Of a stretch of DNA of 64,000 bases, positions 1 through 12,143 are shown piece after piece. Source of the stretch: Bryoerythrophyllum caledonicum (taxonomy: Eukaryota > Streptophyta > Bryopsida > Pottiales > Pottiaceae); contig OZ020517.1 of NCBI GenBank assembly GCA_963971425.1, positions 14,603,297 to 14,667,296 on the forward strand, given 5' to 3'. The translations under genes and the position numbers were made by a program. Each line of letters begins with the position of its first letter. Positions within the stretch are counted from its first letter, which is position 1. The notes below the pieces were generated by a model that was not told the DNA's origin, did not search any database, and saw nothing but the letters and a program-made list of their open reading frames with translations.

Positions 1-100
1 AACGGTTTGGAGTGCTCATGTGGGGGGGAAGGTGTCTAAACTAGAAGACATAGGCTACCTCAACCCCCTTTGATCAGGTTTCATTATGGTGACGTTGCAG

Positions 101-132
101 CAGGGGGGCGTTGTGGGAATCCGTTCCCACAT
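101..132. other. possible polypurine tract and LTR edge
   Basis: A G-rich run (about 101-108) is followed by TGTGGGAATCCGTTCCCACA (113-132), an inverted repeat beginning with TG. This is the arrangement expected at the junction between a polypurine tract and the start of a 3' LTR. No matching second LTR was found in the window, so this is only a weak suggestion that the window opens inside a retroelement. Confidence 0.2.
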
Positions 133-464
133 GGTGCCGGAAGTTAACCTAAAAATCCCGCAAAAACAAAAAAATTAGTTAAGTAGACACGATAGTTTGT
201 GCTAGAATAAAACCTATAGTCAGTTTGTAAGAATAAAGATGGATGGACCCGGCTGAAATTCCTAATTGAGCCTAAAGCTACGAAACAAACTGCCGGAGTA
301 GTTAACAAAATTCCGGGATAGTCTGTCATCCGGAACTGTCATCCGGAGCTGTCAACATCAACTGTCATCATGAGTCGTACTAACGGCCAGACTACAAAAG
401 GCTGTGGCGCTAGGAAAAACTCTTTCTTTTTCTATCTTCTTCGCGTGTAGTGCTTCTGCTCCAA

Positions 465-504
465 CTCTCTCTCTCTCTCTCTCTCACACTCTCTCTCTCT
501 CCCA
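465..504. repeat. CT-rich microsatellite
   Basis: An almost uninterrupted run of CT dinucleotides with one CACA interruption. It lies about 170 bp upstream of the decayed coding block that starts near 680 and could have been a pyrimidine-rich leader or promoter patch. Confidence 0.8.
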
Positions 505-679
505 TTCTCCTAATTGCTAGCCGTTAGGGTTTGTTAGTTAGACGGTTGAAACGAACGTATGACCGTTAGGGAGGATTTTTGTAATGTCGGTGCGTGCAGG
601 GACAACCTTGAGAGAACGTGAGGAAGTAGGCAGACCTAATATAGACGGTCCCTATGACGAAAAAGAAGAGAACTGATAG

Positions 680-2694
680 AGATGGGCGCTGGAAGTGAGA
701 CGCAGAGCCAGCCGCTACGCTCCCGCCCTTGACACGGGTTCTTCCGGAAATCCCTACAGACCCGGACAAGTACAACCTTTTGAAAGAGAGTCTGAAGACC
801 ATGGGCTGCGACGGCTTTCTCGAAGTCGCATGGGGCATCCGGGAGGAGCCATACGTCCGGGAGCTGATAGGCACCCTAGACTTCAAGTACAAAAGCTTGT
901 TGCGAGCCCATCCGAAACTCTGGGGAGTTCCGGAATGGACACAGGCATACGACTTCCGGGCTGGCTGCACCAAGGTGGTGGAACGGCGAGACGAGTTCAT
1001 GGCGAAGGAATTCGGGGGGAAAGCCAATCCGAAAGAGGGCTACAACATGCAAGACTTATGGCACCAGAATGCCTAGTTGGTGCTAGGATTTCTAAACCCT
1101 ATTTTCTATCCGAAAAAGCCAAAGCGGGTAGTGGCAAAGTGGGCCTGTACTTTCCTCGGAGCACTTCGGGGATATATTGTCGTGGACTGGGGGACGCTCA
1201 TGAGTGAAATGATCAACCGGCTGGTGGCCAACCTCCAGAAGGTGAAGAAATCGGCGACTCCCCTAGCTTCCTACGTGGTGCATCTCTACTGCCACCACCA
1301 ACAGCTCACCCAGACGGAGCAGAGGCAGTACGACGAAATCCTGAGCCTCCAGAAGTACGGAGGTGAACAGTCAGAGGAAGAATCCGGAGGGGCAGCGAAA
1401 CTCGTGCCGGAACCAACAACCACGGACACTCCGGAGGGAGACCGGAGGACTCAGAAGAGGCCTCGAGGGAAGGAGCCAGTACCGTAGAGTCCAGACAACA
1501 GCAGTCCGTCCGGATCGTCCGGTGAAGACGAGTCTGGACCGTCCGAGGAAGCCACCCGGAAGAGGAAGAAGCTCGACCCGGAAGACTCCAAGGCCCAACT
1601 GAAGGAGATGGATGACCTCCTGTGCAAGGTCGGCTAGAGAGTGGCCGCCCTCAAGGAGAGCAACTACATCGTTACAACCGGCGTAGCGCAGGTCTTCCAG
1701 AGTCTAGGAGTCGACCGGCTAGAAGACGCAATCCACCGGGTGGAGGATCTCCAGAGCAAGGAGGCTGATGTGAAGGCGTTGCACCTACAGGTCTCCACCC
1801 TATACAAATCCAACACGGAGTTGGAGATGAAGGCAAAGCAACTGCGGGAGGAGGCAAACCTAGCAGTGGTGGGCCGGAAACTGGCGAAGGCAAGAGCCAA
1901 CGCATCGGCAGCCGCCTTGACGGAGGTCCGGGGAGCTCTTACCTTTCCGGTGGACACGATCAATCAGAGCCAACTCTTCACCGAACTAGTGGAGAAGGAG
2001 AAGAAGGTGACTAGGGCCAACATCTTTCGGTTTTTCTTTGATCAAACGGAGAAGATGGGCCGGACCTGGGAGTAGATGAAGCTGTTGGTGAGCAACATCA
2101 CTCCGGCGGACCCGGAGCACCAATTGGCTCAGGTACCGGAAGACTTCATGACTCCGGATCGGACCACAACTCCTTCGGAATTGCCACACTTTGATCCGGC
2201 TGCAGCCTCAGGTACCTCAGCCAATCCAAAGACCCTCGATACTCCGTCACCTCGGACACCGACATGAGGCATTGTATCTCCCAACCCCACTATGGGTGAG
2301 AAACTGAAGACTCTTCCGGATCTACTGACGCCACCGACCATGCGCTTGTCAGATCCTCCAAGCACCACCTAAGTCCGTGTCCCGGAGATTGGTGCCCGGA
2401 CCAGGGAGTCTTTCGGGAAGCTACAAGGACTTGGTCCAAGAGACCAAAACAGCTTCCGGGCCGAAAAAACCAACACCTCTAGTTTCGGAGGATTCACCGG
2501 AGAAGCCACCTCCACCTCTGGATTCCAGAGCTCCGGCGGCAAGGGTTTCTCCTGCGGCTCGACCATCGACCCGGAAGGGCAACTCTTTTCGAGCAACAAC
2601 GAAGAAGGCGAACGGCAAGCAGCGGGCTCCGGTGGAGATCTCTCCCTCGCGTAGAAGTGGGAGAAATCGGGCACTCGGTGCCCCGATTTAGGTT
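680..2694 (+). pseudogene. decayed retroelement/transposon-like coding region (gag-like)
   Basis: One reading frame stays coding-like from about 699 to 2370 but is broken by stops at 1074, 1485, 1635 and 2073 (all TAG) and 2265 (TGA). It then continues one frame over from 2377 to 2691, so a frameshift lies near 2370. A possible original ATG at 680 is also out of frame. The N-terminal third (729-1487) has a compact hydrophobic-charged fold reminiscent of the 'putative plant transposon protein' type, with VDWGTLM and CHHQQLTQTEQ near 1176-1330. A coiled-coil-like stretch (1641-2070) follows, then a Pro/Ser/Thr-rich basic tail. I cannot assign it firmly to a family. Gag-like or transposon-associated protein is an inference from architecture, repeat context and decay. 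There is no RT, integrase or transposase motif nearby. Confidence 0.45.
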
Positions 2695-3900
2695 AGTTTA
2701 GATGTAGCATTTTTGGGCTCTAATTCCAGACCAGCAGCGACTTACGATGGGGCTCCAGTGCACCCAATTGTTGGCGGAAACAATGGCCAATTTTTGTAGT
2801 TAGGACAGGAAAATCCGAAGTCCAGAATCTTTTCCTAGATTATAGGATCTGAGATCCATTCTGGAACCTTTCCGGATTTCTCGAATCTTTTAGATAAGAT
2901 CTAGCGGATTTCCAGTAGATGGATAGAAGGCTAAGTTTAGAAGGAACTTAGTTAGTACTTAGTAGTGGGATTTTGGGGAAAACCCTTCATCATGTTTTTC
3001 TCACTTTGAATATACTTCACACCTTCTTACCAGATTTTCTTCCTCGTACGCTTGGTGTGGAGTGTAGACTTTGTGAGTAACAGATCCATTCTTGTAGGTG
3101 TGGTGGTGTAAGTATTCTTCCGGAATAGAGTGATAAACTTGTTTGCTAGAGGGAAACCGGTCAGGAACCGTGTCAGAAGATCGCCTGGGAGAGCTGGAGG
3201 GCTATTGCAGAGGTGTGCCTAGTAATCTCCAGGGTCTGAAAGTAGCCAGGAGGGGAAGAAATGAACTACAGAGGTGTTCTTGGTAATCTCTAGGGCACGG
3301 AAGATCCGTGTGAACCTGGACTCCGATCAAAGCCGGAGTTTTTTCCCAAGATAGGAAAAAGCCTAATGCGTAGGTCTAGACGGAATACCCCTTGCAAGTG
3401 ATAAACATCTGCTCCGGAGAATCGCCACAGCACTTACTGGAATGTCGTTGTAGTCCGGACTTGTCTTTGTGTGACCGCGTCCGGAAGGCCATCTAGATGT
3501 AGTGAGAGTCTAAGTCTAGCAGCAGCAATCAAATCACCGGTTAGCAGAGTAGAAAGAGTGGTGTAAGATCACTATAAGTTTTGGGCAGTGGATGTCTAGC
3601 CACTTAAAGTCACAAAGTAGTGGGGAATCCGGCCACTTACACAAAACAGGATCAGTGACCTTCTGGTCACTCGCTTAAACCGTCCGGAAGACTCTCTGAG
3701 GGGAATCAGAGAATAATCAAACTATCCACCAGTTGTTCCAGAAATCATTATATAAATTCCGGACTCCGGAAGAATCCGGATCCATAATACATAAGTGGAG
3801 AGAATAGCTAACCCGTGAACGATTGATGTGATAGTTTTACTTTGGGGAGTATTTGGAGAAGAACATTAGGTCTCTGTAGGAACGAAACCGGAGCGGTTAC
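2695..3900. other. noncoding block rich in TCCGGA, possible element 3' region
   Basis: There is no convincing ORF. CCGGA/TCCGGA words recur through this block as they do in the preceding decayed coding region, and fade after about 4060. A TATATAAATT sequence near 3750 and the shared word usage suggest that this is the untranslated or LTR part of the same element. I found no direct terminal repeat that would prove it. Confidence 0.35.
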
Positions 3901-4261
3901 TTTGGAAGCATTTAGTGACGATTAGGTGCATTCCGGAGGAATACTGACTCTACGAACTGCAACAATGTATGTGGACTGTCCGTGGATGTGGGAGGGTTGG
4001 CTACTACTAATTGGGAATGGCAGATGGAAGTCAGGAGGCCAAGCCAGAACGACACATCCGGATAATCTTCTTTCGGTTCGGTGTAGAAGAGGGTTATTCC
4101 ACACCGACTACATAGAGTTGGGGAAACCATGTTTGTGGGTGATTGATTGTCGGCGTGGCGGTAGGAGGCATGGAGATGGTCATTAGGAAGACGACTAGTT
4201 ATCCGCATCTTTTGCAGAGCTGACATTATGGATGGCAAATATTGAACGATAGAACGTCATC

Positions 4262-5560
4262 TTTTTTTTACCAACGGCCGTGTATGTAAACGAAGAGTTT
4301 TTCACAAAGGTGAAGCTTCCAGAGGAATGTACTATGCGACGTGGATGTTGGGCATTTGATCCCAACTCGATTAATCCCTAAGCTCTCAATTTTATAGAGA
4401 ATGGGCGTTTGAAGCAAGTAGTACAACCAATTGGCGATGTTGTGATTTGTATGCAGCACCCTGTGGGAACATCTCTTGGCCCGAACTATATTTCGGGAGA
4501 CCTTCCACTTCCACTTGCATTCTTGGATCACTGGAGTGAGGCACGCCAACTCTTTGAAGTTGATTCACTTAAGAGATCTCCATCAGAGTTGGCAAGACTA
4601 GCGGGCTCATACTTACTCCATGGTTGAGGTTTAGTGGCATGTAACATATCTACGGCCATTCCCACGATCCTTCAAGGAGATTTCCAGGGATCTGAGATTT
4701 TTATCATTGACAATTGTACAGACAGAGTTTCATTCCTGTACAATGAGTTGTCCGACAATTTTTATGGACAACTGTTAGTCAGGACTGGTGAAACAAGTAC
4801 TGGTTGCAACATCGTACATGAGACCGAAGAAGCGGTTGATGGAGTGAGGAATGAAGACAGCAATGAAGATGGAGGTGGTTTACAGGAGAGATTGCCACGT
4901 TCAGGTACCACAGAAGATTCCTCATCTTATAGTGGCTCGAGCTATAGGACTTCAGACAGCAATGAAGATGAAGTGAACCAGTCTTTAAGAGAGGGGATTA
5001 CAGCAACACAATAGGCGGTGGGAGATACTTTAGGGTAGACGTTTGCAACACCTACAGAGAGGATGCAAGATATCGGTGTAGTGGATGTTAGTTTGGCGAC
5101 AGTGGCAGGAGGGGGACGTACATTTGATGGTCCTAGGCTGGAGATGGGGAAAGAAGAATTGGACTCATTGGAATTTTTTTCGGTGCAGAGGAGGATTCCA
5201 CAGCCTTCGATGCCTTCTCAATTAGAGCCAATATCGAAGACACACGAGACGTTTGGAGGTACTCAGAGTGATACTGGACCAAGTATGCCTTCCGTTCCAA
5301 GATCTAGCGTATCTGAGGACATCATTGCATTTCAAGGGGCCTTCTCTTCAGAGCGACAGATGTCCTTCAATACAGAGGATGGTTTTTTCTACAATGATGT
5401 TAGCGTAAGGCATACGCAGGAGGGTGTTCCAGACAATTACCGAATGTTGAGTGTATGTTGTTTCGTAGCTAGATTGGATTTGTGTGTCGCGCAATCTCTT
5501 GTGTATCGGGATTGTGGATCAAGGAGGAACAAGGGCTTAGTGGTAGGCCCTCAGATCTAA
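4262..5560 (+). pseudogene. pseudogene of unrecognised protein
   Basis: A single frame reads from about 4262 to 5560 with only four interruptions: TAA near 4379, TGA at 4625, TAG at 5012 and TAG at 5036. Without them it would give about 430 residues. The first part looks globular (around 4300-4790). The middle (4840-5010) is rich in Asp, Glu, Asn and Ser with two copies of a DSNED motif. The last part (5063-5440) is Ser/Gln/Pro-rich. No upstream ATG or splice acceptor could be fixed, so the N-terminus is missing or in another exon. I recognise no family. It could be a decayed host gene or a further transposon protein. Confidence 0.4.
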
Positions 5561-7400
5561 TTCTATCGCTCCTCCCAATCTGGCCAAATTTGATAATAAA
5601 TCAGTCTTATGAATCTAGATCTACGCATCAACACTAGTTTCCCTCGCTTCAAATTAAACTTGCTACAATCTCACACATAGACATGTTCTTGACCCCTTAA
5701 AGTCCAGATCTAGTGTCTATGCGCTTTCAACACATGAGAATTGCTTCTCAAACCTAGCCAACGTCTAGATTTGAACATATGTAGGCTCACTGTAAGGCCA
5801 ACAACCTCTTACTGCACGTAGTTCTAGGTCTCCTGACTAAGTCCTTGCACCTCCTCTCACTACAATATCCGGAGCTCACTTTCTAGTTCTCCTCATTTTC
5901 TTCCACTATTTTCTCATTGCCAACTCAAACACTATTAGCTAACTCTAGTAGAATTTGGACCAATTTTTTTTTTACTAGCTGACGTTTAGTGTAGTGATAT
6001 GATACTTAACTAAATGTAGGAGAAAATGTCCAAAAATATTGTTGGTTGTCCGCTCAGAGTTGTGAAAGTATTACCAACCTTTTGAAGGTCACAATATACT
6101 CAAGTTTTGTCCGAATTGGATATATGAGGTGTTTCTTTTTGACGTCTGAAAAATGTTGCTCCTTGACATGAGTGAAGTTGGACCCAATTTTGGATTGCAC
6201 CATTCACATGTTACAAACAAACAATAAAAGAGGAGACTTTAAAAGACATCATCTACTTCAACGCAGAAATTGAGTAGTTGACGCGTTCAATGGAGAATGA
6301 AGCATGGAGGAGGACCAACAAACAATTGTTGTACCAAGATTCAGCTCCGAGAGATACCACAATGCTTCTTCACAATTCTAAAACTCATCAACACTAACAT
6401 AGTGATCTGTAGGTAAACACAATGATGTGCAAGGGATTTGCGACATAGTTCACAACATGGCTCTTTTTCATGTTGCTCACCTCTACCGCCATAGCCAAAA
6501 ACGCTCACCTCCCAAGCAAAGCACGCTCTCACGCTCCAAGGATTCCATATTCATAAAGCATTGCCAATATGTGAGAATTGGTTGTTGTGTTTGTGAAGTA
6601 TACCACAATCACGATATGTACTATGACGACGAGCATGTAGGAGGAAGGCAATGCATTGCTAGGTAGGCAAAGATGTGGGAAGAAGGAAAGGTAGGATGGA
6701 AGATAATGCACAATGGTACAAAGTTATGGAAAACTGAAGGTAAAGGCTTGAATTTGTGGTCCCATTACTTGTGATTTTTGGCGTGCAATGACCTAACACA
6801 AGGTAGAACATGTATCCATAAAATTTATGCAATGTGAAGTGGGAAATATGTCATTATCTTGAGTCAAAGTACCCTATTCCCGTTCGTTCATGTAATAGAC
6901 CAATAGTGAACTTGAATCCAACAGTTGAAAATAGTAAAAAAATGTTTCAATTAAAGGAGAATCCACGAGTAGATACGACTAGCCACTAGTATATCATCTA
7001 CACAACGGGTACGTTTCATCAAAACTGGTTACTACAAGTATCACAATAGTTCGCCAGTGAGACTTTGGCCCACATCCTCACTATATTTGTTGAAAGTACA
7101 CGGATCCAAGGAACTTAACTTATGTCACACATCAAACAGAGATAAAGTATGTGTCTTCTAAATTGGCAAATTATTCTGAAGTGACCACCTATGGGCCTCT
7201 CGTCCTCAACCCTTTAAGGCTGAGTTGGTCAAAATATGGTTGATTCAAGTGTATTTCCGGGTATAGCTTGTTGTGTGTCAGTTAAATGCACTTTTTTTGG
7301 TCGCAATATTTTGTGGCACTACTGAATATCCTTGGAATGGAACAAATGAATTACGAAGCCATGCAAGTATTAACAAACTACTGTGATTTTCATGAAATGG
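5561..7400. other. gene-free AT-rich stretch
   Basis: Only short, unsupported ORFs occur. The one structured piece is near 6985-7018, which is a reverse-complement match to the GAAATGTACCC end sequence of the repeat at 7408-7900. I see nothing else to annotate. Confidence 0.6.
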
Positions 7401-7407
7401 AGTTGTG

Positions 7408-7900
7408 CGGAAATGTACCCATTGTATAAATGATGTTCTGCCTAATCTATTACACTTGTAGATTCTCCCACGCTCTCATGGTCCACTTAGGCGTTAATGG
7501 TCCACTTAAGCTAACCCGTTAACGCCTTTGAGGCCTTGGTAGGGTCAATATTGGTGTTTTTGCTCTTCTAACTCTTTCCACAATTGGCCATTGTCTCTCC
7601 CGTCCTTTGAGCACATTTTGAGCTTCTTGTTAGCTTTCGAACGGATCTGTCCAATATCCAATCCATGTATGTAGTAAACTACAAAGGCTTCCGTGAAGAT
7701 GGGTTGTGTTGAAATATATCCATCGTGTAAATGATGCTCTTATTAATCTATTACATTCAAAGATTCTCTTAGGGGCTCATAGTCCACTTAGGCGTTAATT
7801 CTAAAACAGCAAGGCCTTTCACGGGGCCCTGAAAAATCTACAAACGTAATAGATTAGTTGCAAAAAAAGTAAACAACATTTACACAGAGGGTACATTTCA
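7408..7900. repeat. inverted-repeat element with an internal direct copy
   Basis: The left end (GAAATGTACCCATTGTATAA, 7409 onward, then AATCTATTACA) recurs directly at about 7710-7765 and as reverse complement at about 7840-7900. The result is an element with inverted ends and one internal duplicate, containing no ORF. It fits a non-autonomous DNA element or a foldback with partial tandem duplication. Confidence 0.5.
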
Positions 7901-8100
7901 CTGTTGACTTTCTTCACAAAAATTATCGTAGTTCATTAATGCCTCAACCAATTGGAGACTAGGAAGATGGATTAGATGGAAGAAAGCAAAGCGCATCGCA
8001 GCTCCGGCCAGTGAAAATCAATCCAACGGTTCAACCTGCGGTGGCTCCCTAAAAACCGGTCTCATTGACCACTTTTGGTCCCATTGTCGTTAAAGGGTTA

Positions 8101-8623
8101 AGGGTCGCTTCACACCTAATGCCTAAGTCGAGAATCTGTCGATTTCCACCAATGAGATTGCTTGAATGGCCAAAGTCCGGTCTCTCTGCCTTCACACCAA
8201 AGGCCAAAGTCCAAAGGTTGTCATCTTCCAATGTGCCTACATGGCAGTATTTTTGGAGAGTTTTGGCGCCAAGGCGACGGACTCTCGAGCAAAACTTGGG
8301 TTGCCGTTTTTAGTCGACCCAAACTTCCTTCAAGAGTCCATCGATTTTTTCAATGAAATAATCAAAATATGATAAGATCTGAACCGTTAGATGAAAGAGG
8401 CTGAATTTTTTGGCTGATTTTATTTTAGCTGATTTTTTTTGGCGTAATAATATGGGGTTTGGACTTTGAACTTGGGCTTTGGGGCTTCACACCACAGCCG
8501 CCCAAAGGCTTCAATGTATAGATTTTAATAAATTTTTTTAGCCAAAAGTTTGGACTCTCACCATAGTTTGGGCAGAAATTTTGACAGACAGACTTTCGAC
8601 TTGGCCTGGTGTGAAGCAGCCCC
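8101..8623. mobile_element. Harbinger-like MITE (family A)
   Basis: The left terminus AGGGTCGCTTCACACC follows TTA (8098-8100). The right terminus reads, as reverse complement, GGGGCTGCTTCACACC. Similarity continues inward for about 40 bp (AAGTCGA, TCTGTC). The 523-bp element has no coding capacity. TTA target choice and GGG-type termini fit PIF/Harbinger elements. Its right end touches the next element directly. Confidence 0.65.
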
Positions 8624-8624
8624 A

Positions 8625-9125
8625 AGGGACACTTTACACTACGGACCATGGAGATTGACCACGGCCCTCTAAAATCTGTGATTGGCCAAGGAAGTCGTCC
8701 CGGTCCAAGTTTGCTTTACACTACCTTGAAAAAAGGAGATTGACCACGGAGTTCGAGGTTACCTAAGTATGCTATTTTTTCTTGAGTGGATAATGTGTCT
8801 TGGTCCAACGGGTTTTCCATTGGGTCAACGCAAATAGGACCACTCGATGGAAATCAAGGGGACTGTTGGGCTAAAAATCAATGATTGGCTGAAATTTATT
8901 TTATTAATTTTTTAAAAATTATTTTCCCGGATTTGTATATATACATTAAATAATCAGCCCATACTTGTCCCGGTCCAAATCCACTTTACACTATGAGAAG
9001 TGACCAAGACACTCAAAAAAGGATTTTTGATTTTTCATGATCACCGCTCTAGACCAAGAGCCGTGACCATGAAAATAAGTGATTTCTCTTGGTCAATCCT
9101 CATGGTCCATAGTGTAAACCGCCCC
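8625..9125. mobile_element. Harbinger MITE, deletion derivative of the element at 47638-51255
   Basis: Both ends match the autonomous Harbinger element in this window: about 170 bp on the left (CTTTACACTACGGACCATG, then the TTGACCACGG region) and about 190 bp on the right (GTCCCGGTCCAAATCCACTT, then the CATGGTCCATAGTGTAAA terminus). The 3.1 kb of coding interior is missing. This is the usual relation of a MITE to its autonomous parent. It has no ORF of its own and would depend on transposase supplied in trans. Confidence 0.8.
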
Positions 9126-9444
9126 TAAGACCATCTTGGGAGGAAACCAATTAAGAAAAAACATAAAACACTTCTATCCACCTCTGCAACAACTTGAGAT
9201 CCGGTACCAAATTAGAAGCATAATGAGAAGACAGTGCCCATGCTTAGCTGTGCGTTTCGGCCGCCAACGACGCCTCATGCACTGCCAATGCACATGCACC
9301 AACCTGCCAATTATAGAGGCCCTGGCTAAGTTAGCGAAGGGCTAACTCAGACCCATGCGCCCTTCACTATTTTTCATTTTAAAATATTTTTTGGCACAAA
9401 ACCAAACAAAGTTTGAATTGCCAAGAACGGGTAACTCTTCACTA

Positions 9445-9987
9445 AGGTAGAGGCACCCAATTCCGATCACTTAACTCAGTTAGGGACTCACATCACATTG
9501 TATGTCAAAAACAATTATGTAGAAAAATGTGGAATTAGGAATGAAACTCAAAAACTATTTTTAAATTTAATCTCAAAAATTTGCAATTGATATAGAATTT
9601 AGAAGCCCAAAAAGCACCGGAGCCCATAATCAAAGTGTAGAGTAGATGAGATTTGGTGCCCTCCTCTGCCCAATGCCAATATGTGAGGGTAGGTAACAAG
9701 AGAGAAGACATGCCATGGATAACCAACTCATGGAGGTACCTAATGCTGATCGGCCTTGTTCAATTTTCAAGGCAAGGCCACCAATGAAAGTTCAATTGAG
9801 GTGGAGCAACCGAAAATTGCACAATTCATGACCCAATGCCGATAATGGCTGAAGTTTTCAAATTTCGAGTTATCGATTTTGGGTCGCTTCATGCACCATT
9901 TCATGCATTTACCATTTTCATGCACCATTCCATGCATATTCTATTGATCGGAATTGGGTGGTTGATCAGAATTGGGTGCCTTTACCT
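9445..9987. mobile_element. 543-bp TIR element with TA target (family B, copy 1)
   Basis: The ends are AGGTAGAGGCACCCAATTCC on the left and its imperfect reverse complement on the right (GAATTGGGTGCCTTTACCT), flanked by TA on both sides. A related copy lies in opposite orientation at 57218-57728. It is non-coding. TA duplication suggests a Tc1/mariner-type or Stowaway-like MITE. Confidence 0.7.
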
Positions 9988-11746
9988 TATCTTCACTTGT
10001 ACAGTCTATAGGTCCTCTTCTAACCAAATCTTGTGGAGGAGAAAAACATCCTAGTACTAAGATTATAGCCGAGGTATCACCGTCGTAGCACATGAGTATC
10101 TTAGCAAAGCTAGCCTATGTTATGTGGGCATATTATACGCAGTGGTCACTTTTGGCACCTCCTTGTCAAACATATTAGTAGTGGTTCAAACACAATGGGT
10201 ATCACCTAGGTATTACATGGGTATCACCTCGACAACATTCTTGGAATTTCCACAATTTTTGGACACTTTCCAACTTGAATTAATTATGTACGAAAGTGAG
10301 AACAAACAGACACTTTATTCACGCCGGCCTCTTCAACGACCGGCGTTCTCCTCTCTCTGTACAAAAGTGATGAGGGTAGGCTTAGGGCAAGTTTCCTTGC
10401 AATCCCCAATTCGTGAAACGCAATATAGCTTCCCGTCACAAAATTCAAGGATCTGAGATCTCATGTAGCTTCCATGTTGGTGGCACCACCCGAAGCAATA
10501 GAAATAAATGGAGTGAGAAAAGGAAATAAAGTGGACGCCTTTAGTGAGTATGACAAAATCTAAAGATGATATAAATAGTATGTTTGGCATGGATATAAAT
10601 AGTATACTGGGAATTTTTTTTGGCACACGGGCTTGCAAGGGGAGGTTGGTCATCTTCTAGAATACCCGACCTTGGAATGTCGAGTCTCTAAGGATCTAGT
10701 GTGCATGTCAATGACCCGACCCCGTCAAATGTGATAGATGGGGGATTGCATGGAACTAGCCTCTTAGTAGAGCATTTTAACCCTTAAATGCCAGAAGGTG
10801 CTGGTGGTGGCCACAATATTCTACATGTATAATGTCGTATTTAAACATGATAAGGTTGAGATTTTGAAATGGCCTCCAAATGCAAGATGTTAGTTGAAGA
10901 ATTCTCAATCCGAAGGTGTAAGTCTTGCTAGACTTTAGTACTTTTTGGTATTCGACAGAGTAAAATACCTCCTTATATATACGGATCCCAACTAATGTTT
11001 AAAGGTTAAACCATGTAGAGAGATGGTATAGTAAGGGGGGGGTGGACAAAACCTTGTCCCTATTTTTATGTTGGAGGGGGACACTATTCAGACCAAGGTG
11101 GAATCTGTAGTGGTAATATTGGGCCATAGGCAATCAGTTTGGTAAAAAAAATGCAAAAAAAGCTTAAGGTTTCCCAAAGTAACAAATCTAGGAAAAAGGA
11201 GGTCTACCCTGGCCCACCCTCCGTGACATCCGTCTACATGAAATAAAGAGGTCCCCTCTTATGGGGGGATTGAAGAAACATGGCGACAAGAAATCTATCT
11301 TGGTTGGAAGGAGAAGTTGTTGAAAGGTTAAAAGATCCGATCAGTTGCAACAAGGGTTATTTATTATTTTTGGGACTCAGGTGACAAAATATATAGCTGA
11401 ATCTATTGATAATCACCGCTGGCAAGTTTGGGTTGTTTGCCCCATGACCTTTTCATGCTTATAATACTTCCCCCATGCCTGGCAGATCCTAGAATAGTAG
11501 GGGAGTGCGTGTGACCCTGTGGGCACCATTAAAGCAGCTGCCACGTTTCAGCGCCAGACTAGGCTCATATTTACTGCCACTTCTGGAAAATGGAATCAAG
11601 ATTCCATCTGTGGAAGCCTTGCAGAGAAGAGAAAGAAGAGAAGTGAGGCGGATCTCTATAATTTTGGGCTTTGAGTGTGTTCGGGGAGGTGGGCCCTCGT
11701 CTTAATCGCACCCTCTCATTTTTCAAGCCCCTCATTTTAGGGGGGC
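9988..11746. other. gene-free stretch with dispersed repeat fragments
   Basis: Three pieces are recognisable. About 10187-10290 resembles 63867-64000 (GTATCACC motifs followed by an AATTTTGGACA stretch). About 10313-10350 shares CACTTTATTCACGCCGGCCT with 13279-13310. About 10787-10995 is an inverted copy of the repeat family at 23365-23577 and 62941-63282. I see no gene. Confidence 0.5.
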
Positions 11747-11749
11747 TAA

Positions 11750-12140
11750 GAGCATCTCCACTCCTGGCGTGGAATTTTCCATGCTAGGACGGAAAAAAAA
11801 TTTCACGCCGGGAGTGGTTTAGGGTTTGGTGCTTGCTAGGCTCCACCGCAAGCTCCAAAAAATTTTACCCAAAAAAATGCTTTGACCTTTTACCTCCCAC
11901 CACCAATGACACGGCGCCACGTGTCGACATCAATGACATGGCGCCACATGTCGCGAGGGTATGGGTGTGTCACCAACATAAAAAAATGGCGTACTCCCCC
12001 CATCCAAGGAGATTTTGGTGTGCCATGCACCAAAACTTCTAAAATTTTACAAAGTTTCCCCGTTTTGAGGTGTTGGGTGCAACTTTTTGACCTCACAAAA
12101 CTCCAATTTGGTGGTTCTCTGTCTCGGGCTGGAAATGCTC
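11750..12140. mobile_element. GAGCATCTCC-type MITE, copy 1 of a tandem pair
   Basis: Starts GAGCATCTCCACTCCTGGCG and ends with the imperfect reverse complement GGAAATGCTC. It is flanked by TAA at 11747-11749 and 12141-12143. It is 391 bp and non-coding. The body contains two nearly repeated CATGGCGCCAC-type palindromic boxes. The terminal motif and 3-bp TAA target site match widespread plant Harbinger-type MITEs. Confidence 0.75.
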
Positions 12141-12143
12141 TAA

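Noticed and set aside
101-560. Complete LTR at the left edge of the window
   Set aside because: A polypurine-like run and a TG-starting inverted repeat are present, but no second copy of the sequence exists in the window.
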